Source: Erinaceus europaeus
Lineage: Eukaryota; Chordata; Mammalia; Eulipotyphla; Erinaceidae
DNA: 64,000 nt
Assembly: GCF_950295315.1 (NCBI RefSeq)
Contig: NC_080164.1
Location: 56,329,451 to 56,393,450, forward strand
Reading direction: 5' to 3'
In this document: piece after piece, positions 42,410-53,318 of the stretch
How the letters are laid out: each line of letters opens with the position of its first letter
Position numbering within the stretch: the first letter of the stretch is position 1
The notes under the pieces: model-generated
The model's input: the letters and a program-made list of their open reading frames with translations, nothing else
The model's database searches: none
What the model was told of the DNA's origin: nothing
Translations under genes and position numbers: made by a program

Positions 42410-42698
42410 TTTAAAGATTTTTTTTATTATTTATTTATTTATTCCCTTTTGTTGCCCTTGTTGTTTTATTGTTGTAGTTATTATTGTTGTCATTGTTGTT
42501 GGATAGGAGAGAGAGAAATGGAAAGAGGAGGGGAAGACAGAGAGGGGGAGAGAAAGACACCTGCAGACCTGCTTTACCGCTTGTGAAGTACCCCTACCCC
42601 TGCAGGTAGGGAGCTGGGGGCTCGAACTGGGATCCTTATGCCGGTTCTTTTGCTTTGTGCCACATGCGCTTAACCCGCTGTGCTACCACCCGACTCCC
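42410..42698 (-). mobile_element. tRNA-derived SINE (young ERI-like type) inside L1
   Basis: ATTCCCTTTTGTTGCCCTTG, TTGTTGGATAGGAGAGAGAG, GACACCTGCAGACCTGC, CCCCTGCAGGTAGGGAGCTG, GCTCGAACTGGGATCC and CTTAACCCGCTGTGCTACC (minus). It sits in the T-run of the L1 A-rich tract, with CTAGTTTTTTTTT-like bases on both sides. Confidence 0.9.
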
Positions 42699-42714
42699 TA
42701 GTTTTTTTTTTTAA

Positions 42715-43425
42715 TGGATTTATTAAATGATATAACCAATCCCCTGAATCACTGGGATTTGGAAAACAGGTTCAGGGTTAACCTTAAAATAAAAAGTGTC
42801 CCAAATCACAACATATAATCTGTCTTAAGAAGAAAGCACCTTTGCAGCTTCTGAAAACTTAGTGCTAGGAACTAATTATCTTTGCTGCTGCCCCCAACAT
42901 TAGGTCCACTTCTGTCTCTGCTGCTGAACCAGTCTCCCTCCAAACCAAAGTCTCCCTCCAAACCAGTCTCCCTCCAAAGCCTCTGATGCTAATAATATCT
43001 GCCCTTGAATGTTTCCTCATATTGTTCATCTCCTTATTTCCAGAACAATGTCTTATGTGGATATGATAAAACTGGGTCACAGGTATGCTTCTAGTTGCAA
43101 ATCAAGTTGGGAGTTTGACTTGTGGCTACATTAAGGTGGGCAGAACTGATATCATGGGAATTTTCCTCAATATGGGAAGGATTGGTAGAGTTATGACTAA
43201 TGTCTGCAGGCAATGTCTACAGAGGCCCTAAGTAAAATTTAAAATCTTATTTAGAATAAAAGACCTAAATTACCTTATCAGACCCTTAGATAGAACAGTG
43301 CTCAAAAAGGTAGCCTTTGTCATGATCAATCACCAGCTACAAGAACAGTGTGGACTTGGGCACTAAGGAAGGGCATGCAGTGTTTGATATCTTCATGAAC
43401 CTGGAGACAGCACAGGGAATCATAA
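42715..43425. other. unique sequence with a small minisatellite
   Basis: No gene recognised. The tandem AGTCTCCCTCCAAA unit at 42927-42978 is listed separately. Confidence 0.4.
42927..42978 (+). repeat. three-copy minisatellite
   Basis: The unit (ACC)AGTCTCCCTCCAAA occurs three times with slight length variation (14-20 bp). Confidence 0.85.
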
Positions 43426-43438
43426 GAACCCCAAGACA

Positions 43439-43748
43439 GGGAGTTGGGTGATAGCACAGAGGGTTAAGCGCACATGGCGCAAAGTGTAGGGACCTGCATA
43501 AGGATCCTGGTTTGAGCCCTGGCTCCCCACATGCAGGAGAATCGCTTCACAAGTGGTGAAGCAGGTCTGCAGGTGTCTTATCTTTCTCTCCCCCCTTCTG
43601 TCTTCCCCTCCTGTCTCCATTTCTCTCTGTCCTATCCAACAACGACGACATCAATAATAACTACAACAATAAAACAACAAGGGCAACAAAAGGAATAAAT
43701 AAATAAAATTTTAAAAAAGATAAATAAGGCTTATATATAAAAAAAAAG
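43439..43748 (+). mobile_element. tRNA-derived SINE (young ERI-like type), TSD
   Basis: Head GGGAGTTGGGTGATAGCACAG, A box TAGCACAGAGGG, GGTTTGAGCCC (B box, GGTTTGAGCCC for GGTTCGAGCCC), CTCCCCACATGCAGGAG, AGGTCTGCAGGTGTC, CTATCCAACAACGACGACAT and an A-rich tail. GAACC(C/G)CAAGACA flanks at 43426-43438 and 43749-43761 with one mismatch. Confidence 0.93.
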
Positions 43749-43761
43749 GAACCGCAAGACA

Positions 43762-46480
43762 AGCTTATGTGGCCTTGGTCTCTCTGAAAGTACCCCACCC
43801 TGCAAGAACAGGCATCCACTGGAAATGATGGGGAAAGAAAATGAAACTGTCTGCATTTGGTTTGTGTGGAGACTTAATAACTGAGGTATTCTGATGTGTA
43901 TATAAACGCAGCTTAGAAAAGTGAAGTTTTTTTTTTCCTGAGAAAGTTCTAGTAAACAGAAACTCATAAGTGGCTAGAGGAACTCAGGAATGTTTTCAGT
44001 TTATCCTGAGCTGGACACCAAACGTGTCTGCCTTTCTCTACCCATTCAGAATGCCTCTCTCCATCCTGGATCAATAAATTTAAACTTTGAAGATTTTGTT
44101 TACTTCTGTTTTATAGTCTGACCTGATGCCTTTCAGAAATTTTTAATATGCTTATGAGTACATTTGGAACACTTAAACCACTACCCATGGGTCACCACTT
44201 CAAGATGGCTCATAATGAGCTCCCTACACAAGTCAAACACACATGACTTTGGTGTTCTCTGAAGCACTCTCCCATGAAGAGTGAGATTCTCTGGGCAGGG
44301 TGGGGCATGCTCAGAAAGAAGAACTTTCTTATTTCATAACAAACTTCCAGCCTTGGCTAGTCCTGCTGCTTCTTATCTCTTTGTTCACCAGCTATACTTT
44401 GTCTTCTGCTTATCTCCCTGCTTGGTTTGCCATTCTTCAAGGCAGGCCAAGCTCCTTCTTCTCCATGAAGACTCTTTTTACAACAGGCATCATTCCTGAA
44501 TCTCTAACTATTTTGTGAGATGAGATGCAGAACAAAGGAACTTTCTAAGTCTTCGAGGCCAGCTTGGACTGCAGGATTCCCGCAAAGCCTGATTCCTGAA
44601 GACATCGCATTGATATGCTTGGTCTTTGAGCCTGCTTTGGTTTTAATTTTCCCTCTAAGTTTCTGTTCTCCAGCAACATATGACCCTCTTTTTCTACTCC
44701 ACTTACCTCAGTGGTAGCTCTCACCATGTTAAACAACAGTCTGATTTGGCATGGAAAAAAGTGGTGTCTTAAATCTTAATGTTTTAGGCCCTGGGAACAT
44801 TTCAAGTAACTATTTAATGAGAAGACTTCTGATGAAGCATAGGTAAGACCTTAAGGGCTCTAATTGCTCCCCAGAGAAAGGTGTCAGGGTTAAGTAACCT
44901 TGCTCAGGTTGTGTACATAGAGAAAGTGAACAAAACAAGGCTGAAGTGTGGAGCAGAGAGAGGCTGCAAGGGAGATGTCTCAAGTCTGGTGGAGACATTT
45001 TGGTCCTGGAACATTTCTAAAGCCATGCCTTACATGATCTCCAATGGATACCTGCTGGCTGACTGTTATGCCCCCACATGGTCAAACAAATGACTTACTT
45101 TTTCCTGGGTCTAGTTACCTTCTAATTTGGAAACTCAAAATTACAGTTCTTTCTTCTCCTCTTTCATTTAAATACAAAACAAAACCAAAACCCAAACTCT
45201 ATTTTCCCTTCTAACCTCCTCTTGAGCTTTTAATTTGTGCATTATTTGTTGATTCACTGCACTCATATGTATAAAGTGTCTCCTGAGTTTCAGGAACTGT
45301 CCTAGACATGTAGATGGGCATACATGTAGATGGGCATATGAGAGCATCTCCTGAGGTGGAATCCCTCCAGGATGCTGTTGTTTGGGCTAAGCCAATAGTG
45401 CCTAGTCCCATGTTAAGACTGTGCCTAGTGTAATGGGAGAGTTCTCCCATGTAATAATGATATACATTGGGGGAACTTTGGAAATGGGGCTCAAATCAAC
45501 TTCTTACTTTATTAAAACAAACTCCCTTTGTGTGACCTTTCCTCCCTCCATCCACTGGAGGAGGCCTATTCACTTTAACAATAGCCCCAGCAGCCGCCTC
45601 AGGTAGAAATGTTGCCTGGCTCTGAGTATTGTGACCATTCTGTGACCATTATGTGGGCCTAAGTGGGTTTGGGAGCTCTGCCCTTGGAATTAAGTAAGAA
45701 AAATGGAGGCAAGAGCAGCGTGCGCTGTGACCCAGACAATTCAGTCTTCTCTTGATGTGAGTGAATCCTAAATTGGGAAGTATTTGGCTGATGGTGAGGG
45801 CAGATAAACGTTAAGGATTTGATGTAATCCTAGACCTCAGGCTTGAAACCGAGCTTGACCCTTCCCGTTGAGCACTTTTATGCAATACCCCTGGACATGT
45901 AGTAACAAGAAAGGAAGCAGGGGGAGGATATCAGTTCAGCCATATGTCAACTCTGGGAGAGAAAATGACAGGGAGAATAAGACATAAGATGTGCACTGAG
46001 TCAGGAGTTGAAAGAACAAAAGAAAATTTTATTGAAGTTAGAATGAGAGTGTCCTTGAAAAGACAGAGGAGCTGATGGGAGCTGTGTGTATTGGGGTTGG
46101 GGGCTGTCATCTGTCTGTTTAGAAGTTCAGTGTAACCATATGGCCTGATATTAAATGCATGATAATTACGAATTACATTCATTTGTCCTTATAAATGTAA
46201 GTGTTGTGGAAGACGGAATAGCTTTCTCTATGCCTGCACTGCAGGTGGGAAAACTGAGGCATAAGATGTTTGCATGATTTTCTTGGGGTTAAACAATTGG
46301 TGCCTGAATTTTGCAGAAAATGTGGGCTTATGGCTTCTCTTTCCATAATGATGAAGCCCTGACTCTGTCAAGGACTTTTATGTTTATTACCTTTAAGACC
46401 AGCTTAACTGTAAGTGGTAAAGTGAGTGATAAAACTGAATACCAGAGAATCATTGAGAATGAATAGGAACTCACATTTCT
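43762..46480. other. mostly unique sequence, no gene seen
   Basis: About 2.7 kb without a recognisable young repeat. TATAAA (near 43902) followed by AATAAA (near 44075) suggests a possible old LTR in 43760-44095, but no termini or TSD are visible. A MIR-like core lies at 46225-46310. Open frames around 44280-44740 and 45420-45600 have no family signature. Confidence 0.4.
46225..46310 (-). mobile_element. MIR fragment (weak)
   Basis: GTGGGAAAACTGAGGCATAAG and TTGGGGTTAAACAATTGGTG resemble the MIR complement core, but the piece is short. Confidence 0.4.
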
Positions 46481-46489
46481 TTTTTATTT

Positions 46490-46815
46490 TATTTTTATTT
46501 TAGGGTTTTTTTTTTTTTTTTTTTTTTGGTGGTGGGGAGGTGGGGGCCATTGCTCTGAACTGACTTTTTTGCCCCTACCTTACTGGAGGAAGCTTTAGTA
46601 CTGTGGTATCTCTCCTGTATCATATCTCCAGTCTCTATCTGAAAAAGATGGTCTGGAATGATGACATCCCAGTGATGACAACAAAATAACAATAACAACC
46701 AAATCCAGAGAATGAAAGAAAAAGAGGGAAAGACACAACTACACTGAAGCTCCCAGTGTGGCAGGGGCTTGTGCATATAGCCAAGGAGGCTGTCTTCCAG
46801 ATGAACTATACTTCC
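46490..46815 (-). mobile_element. tRNA-derived SINE (third type), with plus-strand piece inside
   Basis: A T-rich tail complement, then a plus-strand segment (GGAGGAAGCTTTAGTACTG, TCTATCTGAAAAAGATGGTC, GACATCCCAGTGATGACAAC), then a minus segment (GAAAGACACAACTACACTGA, GTGTGGCAGGGGCTTGTG). The composite suggests one SINE inserted in, or recombined with, another of the same type. Confidence 0.6.
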
Positions 46816-46837
46816 AGCTCTAGAACACACATTCCTT

Positions 46838-47040
46838 GAGCATTTATTATGTGCCTTGTGCTTTATATATGTACTCTCAGTAAAAATGTGGTATTTAAAA
46901 TTTAGGTATCACTTATCTCTGCTTTAAAGCAGGGGAAACTGAATCATGGTTGAGTCAGAAATATGTGCAAGATCACCCAACAGTAAATGATAGATTTGAA
47001 TTCCAGACCCAGGAATCTGACCCAAAAACTTGGGTAGCAG
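46838..47040 (-). mobile_element. MIR
   Basis: CTTGAGCATTTATTATGTGCC, TTGTGCTTTATATATGTACTC, GCAGGGGAAACTGAATCATG, AGATCACCCAACAGTAAATG and TTTGAATTCCAGACCCAGG follow the full MIR complement. The best-preserved MIR of the window. Confidence 0.85.
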
Positions 47041-48340
47041 GTGACTCCCACTACCCATCACCTGCCTAGAGCTGTCCTGCAGTCCCTCAGAGCAGTCAGT
47101 GCTAGCAACTGTTTTCTCCACTCCTAACATTCCTTCAGTTTCATAATTATGGCTTTATAATGAATAGCAAGGATGAGGAATCAGAATGTGGGCTCCTTTA
47201 CATACTATCAAAGTATCTAGCATCTTCAGCAGCTGAGAGATTGTTGCCACATCTGGAAGAAAAAAAAAAGTAGAGATTAAACCCCTCTCCCCAGAGGTTT
47301 CTGGTGAGGGATAATGAGTGTAAACTGCATAAGGCAGTACTGAGGTATGGTGAAAGCCCAGGTGGTGGTGGTAGGGTAAGGATATCTATCCTTGCCCCCC
47401 ACCCCAATTTCACAAAAAGGCATGCATTTTCAAAATCTTGTGCTCTCTTCCCTATACTTTTCTCTTTTCTCCCATTAAGTTCTTATCATGGTTAATGTGT
47501 AAGAGTGTGCAATGTAGTCATCAGCTTACTTCCTTTCTCCCTGAAACTTTTTCTATGCCATTTAGGGTACTTCAAAGAAACAGAAGGAAAAATTATAAAC
47601 AATGATAAGTTTGAAGTCTAGGGGACTGACCAGCTGTCCGGAAACTTGGGCAGGAGCTAATACTGCCATTTTGGGGAGGAACTTCTGTTTCAGAGAAACC
47701 TCAGTTTATCTTTTGTGGTGTTTTAACTGACTGGGTGAGGCCCATTTACAGTATTGAAGATGATATCCTTTACTTAAAGTCAATTGTTTGTAAACATTAA
47801 CTAATTCTACAAAATGCCTCCACAACAACATCTAAGTTAGTCTTTGGTTGAATAAATGATAGTATATAGCCTAAAATCAACATATAAAACTAATCATTAC
47901 AGTTTTTATAGCTTCTCTTGATGCAAGTTTTCATTGACTTCTTTTTCTTCCTTCATCTGATATGTTGCCCTTCCAATATTAACGGTCTTCAAGATTCTAA
48001 CTTTGATGCTTCTCTAGTAAGTGAATCTCTTCTTGTATAGCAGCAAATTGGTCCACTTGTGTTTCCCAAAGCCTATTTCTGACAGACTCGTGAACACCTC
48101 CACTGGCCCCCTCTCAGATTATACCTGATAACATCCTCAGATCTGTCTACTATACTGAATTCTACCCTCCCTGTTTACCTAGTTGATACAACCAGAAATC
48201 TGATAGCCATTATTCATTCTCTCTCTCACTTTCTCTCTCTCACTCTCTCTCTCTCTCTTCAACTGGTGGTATGGTCAAGTTCTGTGCATTTTCTTTCTTT
48301 TTTCTTTTTAGATTAAAATTTTATATTATATTTTTTATTT
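47041..48340. other. unique sequence with a (CT)n tract
   Basis: No gene recognised. A (CT)n microsatellite lies at 48217-48262. Confidence 0.4.
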
Positions 48341-48344
48341 TATT

Positions 48345-49200
48345 AACTGATTTAATATATAATTACAAAATTATAAGATAACAGGGGTATAATTCTACAC
48401 TTTTCCCACCACCAGAGTTCTGTATTCCCATTCCCTTCATTGTAAGCTACAGTAGTTCTTCCAAGGGTGTAAGTATGGGTTGACGATTATTCTATTATTT
48501 TTATGTCTGTCTGTCTATCTATCTACCTATCTATCTGTCTTTCTATCTATATTTGACCCTCCCCACCATGGTCTATTCTCTCCCTTTCTAAGTCACACCT
48601 ATAACTATTACTACTTCCAAATATTCTTCCTTTCTTCTTCTCTCTCTGAGACCTGATGGAGTTGGAGTTCAGAGCCCTCTTGTCATCTTCCCCTATTATT
48701 TCTCCCCTTCTGGGAGTATGGACCAAAAATTCTTTTTGAAGTGCTGAGGTCATCTGCCCAGGGAAGTCAGGATGGAATCATTATAGCATCTGCAACTTGG
48801 TGGATGAAAGATGGCAAGATGTAAAGCAGGACAAAATGATTATAGTTAGCAAGAACCAAGAAGCAGGAATAGAGCATATGAGAATAGGGATGTTAGGGTG
48901 AAAAGAAGCTAGGAAGTCTATTTTAGCTATGGTCCTAGGGGCCTATGGCTTTTGTAGTTTTCACTTGAGTTTAACAGCTTCATGGAAGTGGACAAAAACA
49001 TTGTCTGGGAAGATGGTGTCAGAGTTGATAATAGGGCTAGAAAGCTGGCTTATGGCAGAGAATAGCTCCCACAGTTGATGAAATTCTATGAATAAAATGA
49101 ACTGTTTTCTTCATCAACCTGACCCAGGGCCTATATATATTCATATTTAGCATAGGAGCCTGTGTAACTTCTGAGTTCCTGTTGGTCAGAGCTTGAACTT
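48345..49200 (-). mobile_element. older L1 3' UTR with internal TCTG/TCTA repeat
   Basis: AATTACAAAATTATAAGATAAC, CCCACCACCAGAGTTCTG, CTTCTGGGAGTATGGACC, CCAGGGAAGTCAGGATGGAA and GCCTATGGCTTTTGTAG keep the same block order as the younger L1 3' ends (1831, 27466, 33718, 41535) but are much more diverged. A (TCTG)(TCTA)n tract at 48502-48551 interrupts it. Confidence 0.72.
48502..48551 (+). repeat. (TCTG)n(TCTA)n microsatellite
   Basis: Direct tetranucleotide units seen within the older L1 3' UTR. Confidence 0.9.
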
Positions 49201-49209
49201 ATTTTTTAT

Positions 49210-49380
49210 AAGTAAATCTTTATTAAATTTTTAAATATATTTATTTCTTTACTGGATAGAGACAGAGATTAAGAGGGAAGAGGGAGATAGAGAGGAAGAG
49301 AGACAGAGGGACACCTGCAGCACTGCTTCATCACTTGCAACGCTCCCTCCCTGCCCCCGCAGGTATAGACTGGGGGCTTA
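49210..49380 (-). mobile_element. truncated tRNA-derived SINE (older type)
   Basis: TTTCTTTACTGGATAGAGAC, GACACCTGCAGCACTGCTTC and CCCCGCAGGTATAGACTGGG in minus orientation. The head beyond GGGGGCTTAAATG is missing. Confidence 0.8.
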
Positions 49381-49760
49381 AATGTAAATAAATGTAGTAA
49401 GTTTATTTAAATGTGTTTAAATCTGTTAACATTTCCTTCTTCCCTTTCTTAGTCCTATCTACCCATCCTCCCTTGCTAATTTTATTGCTAGTAAAGTTTT
49501 TCAAATCCACCATTAGAACAATACTCATTTACATATTCTATTTTTACTTACTGTCTGTTTTGTTCTGGTGCTAGGACTTGAACCAAGGGCCTTGCACATA
49601 ATAATGTATTAGTTTATTGGGTAAACTGTCACCCAATGTATTTATAACATATTTATTTACATATAATTTTTGCTGTTACTGGGGCTTCAACAGTTCAGGT
49701 TGATTTTTTTTTTTTTTTGCCTTGTTTATTTGATTGCTGCTCGTGCATACTCTCTGTCTT
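49381..49760. other. SINE fragments and AT-rich spacer
   Basis: 49555-49640 (GTGCTAGGACTTGAACCAAG, then CCTTGCACATAATAATGT) looks like part of a minus-strand SINE head. The rest is AT-rich with a poly-T run near 49715. No gene. Confidence 0.4.
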
Positions 49761-49950
49761 TTTTTTTAAATTATCTTTATTTATTTATTGGATAGGGACA
49801 GCCAGAAATCAAGAGGGAAGGTAGAGTGGGAGAGAGACAGAGAGACACCTGCAACACTGCTTCAGCACTTGTAAAAGCTTTCCCCCTGTAGGTGGGGATC
49901 AGGGAGGAAATGTGGGTCCTTGCACATTGTAACACATGTGCTCAACCAGG
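49761..49950 (-). mobile_element. tRNA-derived SINE (older type), head cut by LTR
   Basis: TTATTGGATAGGGACAGCCA, GAAATCAAGAGGGAAGG, GACACCTGCAACACTGC, CCCCCTGTAGGTGGGGATC and GCTCAACCAGG (minus). The remaining head bases that normally follow (GTGTGCCACCACC type) are absent because the LTR begins here. Confidence 0.87.
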
Positions 49951-50434
49951 TGCAACCCCCAAAATGCTCAGTCACTGTGGGGCTGAGCCACGGAGGAGAG
50001 AGAGGAGATCAGAGTGGAGAAGGAACACAAATCTTTATTCACGTGGGCACCTCAGAGTTGGGTGAGAGTGCAGCGGTTCGGGCTACGTGGAGCTAGCAAA
50101 ATGGCCGCCTCCCACTATGCACAGCAACCCTTCTCTGTGTCCGGTCACCGAGGTGAAAAGGGGCAAAGAGAGACCGGACCCGCAGCAGCAGCGGGCTTTA
50201 TAGGATAAAAACTGGAAGTGGAAGTCAGGACAGGATTGGTCAGGAAAGGCACTCCGGGAATATAATCTCAACTCTCGTGGGAATTGACACTCTCGTGGGA
50301 ATTGACAATATCCTGAGGGGACAACATGGTGGAACAAGGTACTCTGGGTATATAGTTTCAACCCTCGTGGGAATTGACAATATCCTGAGGGGACAACATG
50401 GTGGATGTGACCGCATCTGCACAATTTCCCAACA
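49951..50434 (-). mobile_element. solo LTR, about 484 bp, with repeated upstream (U3) part
   Basis: Starts TGCAACCCCC and ends CCCAACA. On the minus strand a TATAAAG box (complement 50196-50202) and AATAAA (complement 50034-50039) lie about 160 bp apart in the right order, so transcription would run leftwards. The minus-strand upstream part contains a tandemly duplicated block (about 75 bp, two copies, around 50250-50405) and an extra 19-bp duplication beginning CTCTCGTGGGAATTG. No flanking 6-bp repeat matches, so one boundary is uncertain or the LTR recombined with another locus. No retroviral gene is present. Confidence 0.75.
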
Positions 50435-50454
50435 GGTCACTTTTACTCTTTCTT

Positions 50455-50694
50455 TTACCACCAGTATTATAACTGTGGCTTGATGCCTACATGATGACTC
50501 CACTGTTAGTAGCAGCCATTTTTTCTTTTGATAGAGTTTGAAACAGAGAAAGAACAGAGAGAGAAGGAGAATTATCTCTAGCACTACTCCACCACTCATT
50601 ATTCTTCTCTCCTGTAGTTGTGAACTAGGGAGCTGAATTCCAGTTCTTGAACTTGGTATTGTGTGCACTCTACCAGGTGTACTACCCATACCCC
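50455..50694 (-). mobile_element. tRNA-derived SINE (long type), diverged
   Basis: ACCACCAGTATTATAACTGTGG, GTAGCAGCCATTTTTTC, CTCTAGCACTACTCCACCAC and CTACCAGGTGTACTACCC in minus orientation; strongly diverged. Confidence 0.72.
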
Positions 50695-50699
50695 CAGGC

Positions 50700-50838
50700 C
50701 AACTTTTTCAGATTGCAATACAGAAACAGAGACAGAGAGATAGAAAGACACCACAGCACTGAAGCTTCCTTCAGTGTAGTGGGTCCAGATTGGAACTCAG
50801 TCCCTGTGCATGACAAAGCAATCACATTATCCAAATGA
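50700..50838 (-). mobile_element. tRNA-derived SINE fragment (third type)
   Basis: CAACTTTTTCAGATTGCAATA, CACCACAGCACTGAAGCTTC and CATGACAAAGCAATCACATT resemble 54709-54888 and the minus part of 46490-46815. Confidence 0.65.
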
Positions 50839-50848
50839 GTTCTCTGCA

Positions 50849-51212
50849 GGCCCCTTTCCCTTCCCATCCTTTCCTTTCCCTTCCTTTCTCTTCATTTCCC
50901 TTCCTTTCTCTTCATTTCCCTTCCTTTCTCTTCATTTCCCTTCCTTTCTCTTCATTTCCCTTCCCTTCCCTTCATTTCCCTTCCCTTCCCTTCCCTTCCC
51001 TTCCCTTCCCTTCCCTTCCTTTCCCTTCCCTTCATTTCCTTTCATTTCCCTTCATTTCCTTTCATTTCCCTTCCTTTCCCTTCCCTTCATTTCCCTTCCT
51101 TCCCCTTCCCTTCCTTTCCCTTCCCTTCATTTCCCTTCCTTTTCCTTCCCTTCCTTTCCCTTCCTTCCCCTTCCCCTTCCCTCTCTCCTCCCCTCCCCTC
51201 TCCTCTCCTGGC
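50849..51212 (+). repeat. long pyrimidine tract, CCCTT/TTTCC/CATTT units
   Basis: About 360 bp of one-strand C/T built from CCCTT and TTCATTTCCC-type higher-order units (CTTTCTCTTCATTTCCCTTC recurs four times near 50885-50960). Apparent open frames of Ser-Phe-Pro repeats are artefacts. Confidence 0.95.
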
Positions 51213-51254
51213 CCTGCCCTGCCCTTTACATTAACATTACAAAAAGGTAATTAT

Positions 51255-51403
51255 ACCTCCTTCTTCTCATTTTCTTTTCTTCCTATGAGTGATAGAGAGA
51301 GAGAGAGAGTGCAAAGCTACACTTCAGCATATGTGGTGTCAGGGATCAAACCTGGGTTATCATGCATGTAAATCCCATACTCCATGACTGAGTCACTTCC
51401 TTG
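51255..51403 (-). mobile_element. tRNA-derived SINE (second family), diverged
   Basis: GAGTGATAGAGAGAGAGAGA, GTGGTGTCAGGGATCAAACC and CATGCATGTAAATCCCATAC in minus orientation follow the second-family order. Confidence 0.72.
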
Positions 51404-51810
51404 CAATTCATTTATATATTTGGAATTTGGCAGGCCATGTAAAGTAAGGCTAAAATTTTTGCTTTGAATAGTTCCCAGTTGTACTAGAACCACTTCTTAA
51501 ATACTTTATCTTTTCCTGCTCATTTTAAATGTCATTCTTTTCTTAGACTAAGTTCTTATCTGGTTGGATTTGTTTCAGCTCTTTGTGAATTGCTCTGCAT
51601 TATTTTATTTATTGTATTATTTATTTTGGAAGCTGAAATTTAATCTCTCATTACTTTTTATTTTTCAAAACTATTTGTTAAATTTAAATCCATTTCTCCT
51701 TGGAGATTTCAAGAAGTTCCCATTGGCATGCCATGTGTGATCAGTATTGAATTTTTATTTCAAATAGTTTTCCAGCTGTGGGTCACAATTCCTATTGTGA
51801 CCTGAAAAAT

Positions 51811-52012
51811 GTTTTTTTTTTTTTAATTTGATAGAATAGAGAGAAATTGAGACAGGCAGGGGAGATAGAGAGGGAGAGAGAGAGAGAGACACTTTCAGCA
51901 CTGCTTCACGAGTCATGAGCTTCTCCCCTGGACATGGGAACTGGGGGCTTGAATCCAGGTCCTTGTGAAGGATAACATGCACTCTCAGCGGGGTATGCCA
52001 CCATTTGGCCCC
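51811..52012 (-). mobile_element. tRNA-derived SINE (older type)
   Basis: TTTGATAGAATAGAGAGAAA, GAGAGAGAGACACTTTCAGC, CTTGAATCCAGGTCCTTG and GGGGTATGCCACCATTTGGC in minus orientation. ATTGTGA recurs on both flanks (51794 and 52017). Confidence 0.87.
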
Positions 52013-52319
52013 TCCCATTGTGATTTTAAATATGATTATATTAACTTGAGAATTTACCACTTTCCCATATTAAATCTCATCTTTCAATCACAGTGTATGA
52101 TGCTCTTACTAGTATACTTTATGGACCTTTATAAAGCATGTTGTTTCCTTTATAAAGGCCATACACAATTCTTACTAAATTTACCCCAAGATGCTTTGTA
52201 TTTTCTTTGTTAATATTTGTTGGATACATATTCATTTTCTTTGCTAGGTAGCTAAGAAATTATTTACTAGGTAAATAATTTTATTTACTAGGTACCTAAG
52301 ACATTATTGTTTCTTACAT

Positions 52320-52526
52320 ATTTATTTTTTATTTTTTTAATTTTCCTTTTTCTTTTCTTTTCTCTTATTTATTTTACTTTTGAGAGATATACAGAGAGAA
52401 AGACACAGAAACACCAGAGCACTGCACAGCTTTGGCTTATGGTGGTGTGGGAGATTGAACCTGGGACTTTGGAGCCTCAGGCCTGAGAGTCTCTTTGCAT
52501 AACCATTATGCTATCTACCCCCACCC
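52320..52526 (-). mobile_element. tRNA-derived SINE (third type)
   Basis: TTTGAGAGATATACAGAGAG, ACACCAGAGCACTGCACAGC, GGTGGTGTGGGAGATTGAAC, TTGGAGCCTCAGGCCTGAGA and CATAACCATTATGCTATCTA in minus orientation; well preserved. Confidence 0.87.
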
Positions 52527-53318
52527 ACATTATTTATTTTTATTTATTAATTTATTTTTACATATTTATTTTTTAAGTATACATTGAATAACATGTTGGG
52601 TGAGTTTTTGGGACTGGTGACTAATGGTTATGCAAATAATGTTCATTTGATACTCTTTCATTGTTTACATTTCTTATTTATTCTTGCCTTAATGCACTGG
52701 CTATATATTTAGAAAAAATATATAGCAGTCAATATAATCATGTTTAATTTGTCACTAAAGTGTTTTTATCCTATTATTCATACTATGGAATAATATGAAA
52801 CTGATCATTTTTTTATTATTTATCATGCTATTTATTTCTTTATTAGCTTTTTATCTTGACATTATGCTAGCTTTGTAAATTAAACAAGATAGCTTTCAAA
52901 GAATTATATGACCTGGAACATTTTATATGGTAATAGCTGATTTCTTGCAGGTTGAAAGACTTTGCCCATAAAACCATCTGGGTCTAATCCCTTGGCAGAC
53001 TTTTCCAATTTTTTCCATTGCATTTGTTTGTTTAATTTTTCTACTTCTTTTTGATATAATTTGGGTAATTTGCATTTTCTTAGAAAATTATCTACTTTAT
53101 AGAGCTTTTGTCTTCATGTTTTTAGTGTGGCACATGAAATTCTTGTATAAGCAAAAAAAATTTTTATGTTAGCAGATTCTACATCTTTTTCTTAGTTTTG
53201 AATATTTTTCTCTTAAATTTATAAGCTTTCTTTTATAGTATATTAATTTTTCTTAATTACTTATTTTTATGTCTTTTGCCTTGACATGTTTTAGTTGCTA
53301 AAAAAAAAATAAACTTCT

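Larger units (their letters stand above)
41535..42712 (-). mobile_element. L1 3' end hosting a solo LTR and a SINE
   Basis: T-tail then ATTTATAAAAAGGAAACATT, GATAAGAGGGGTACAACTTC, GTATGGACCCAAGGTC and AAACAAATTATTGACCAATC match 27480-27900. After the LTR at 41970-42300, the L1 resumes with AATAGTGCAGATGAAGAGTT and TAGCTAGTAGGCATATTTTAG. It reaches the internal A-rich tract, where a SINE has inserted (42410-42698). Nothing L1-like follows 42712, so the copy is 5'-truncated there. Confidence 0.85.
51415..53315 (-). mobile_element. old L1 (ORF2 region), minus, cut by SINEs
   Basis: Antisense L1 phrases in order: AGTTCCCAGTTGTACTAGAA (51470), TTAAATTTAAATCCATTTCTC, TACCCCAAGATGCTTTGTAT (52180), ATAAAACCATCTGGGTCTAA (52970), TTCTACTTCTTTTTGATATA and TTTTTTCCATTGCATTTG. 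Highly diverged with no frame. SINEs sit at 51811-52012 and 52320-52526. Confidence 0.6.

Noticed and set aside
43760..44095. Old LTR (TATAAA then AATAAA)
   Set aside because: No TG/CA ends, TSD or recognisable family; two short motifs this far apart occur by chance.
50810..51371. Open frames of 146 and 178 codons
   Set aside because: Same artefact from the CCCTT/CATTT pyrimidine tract.
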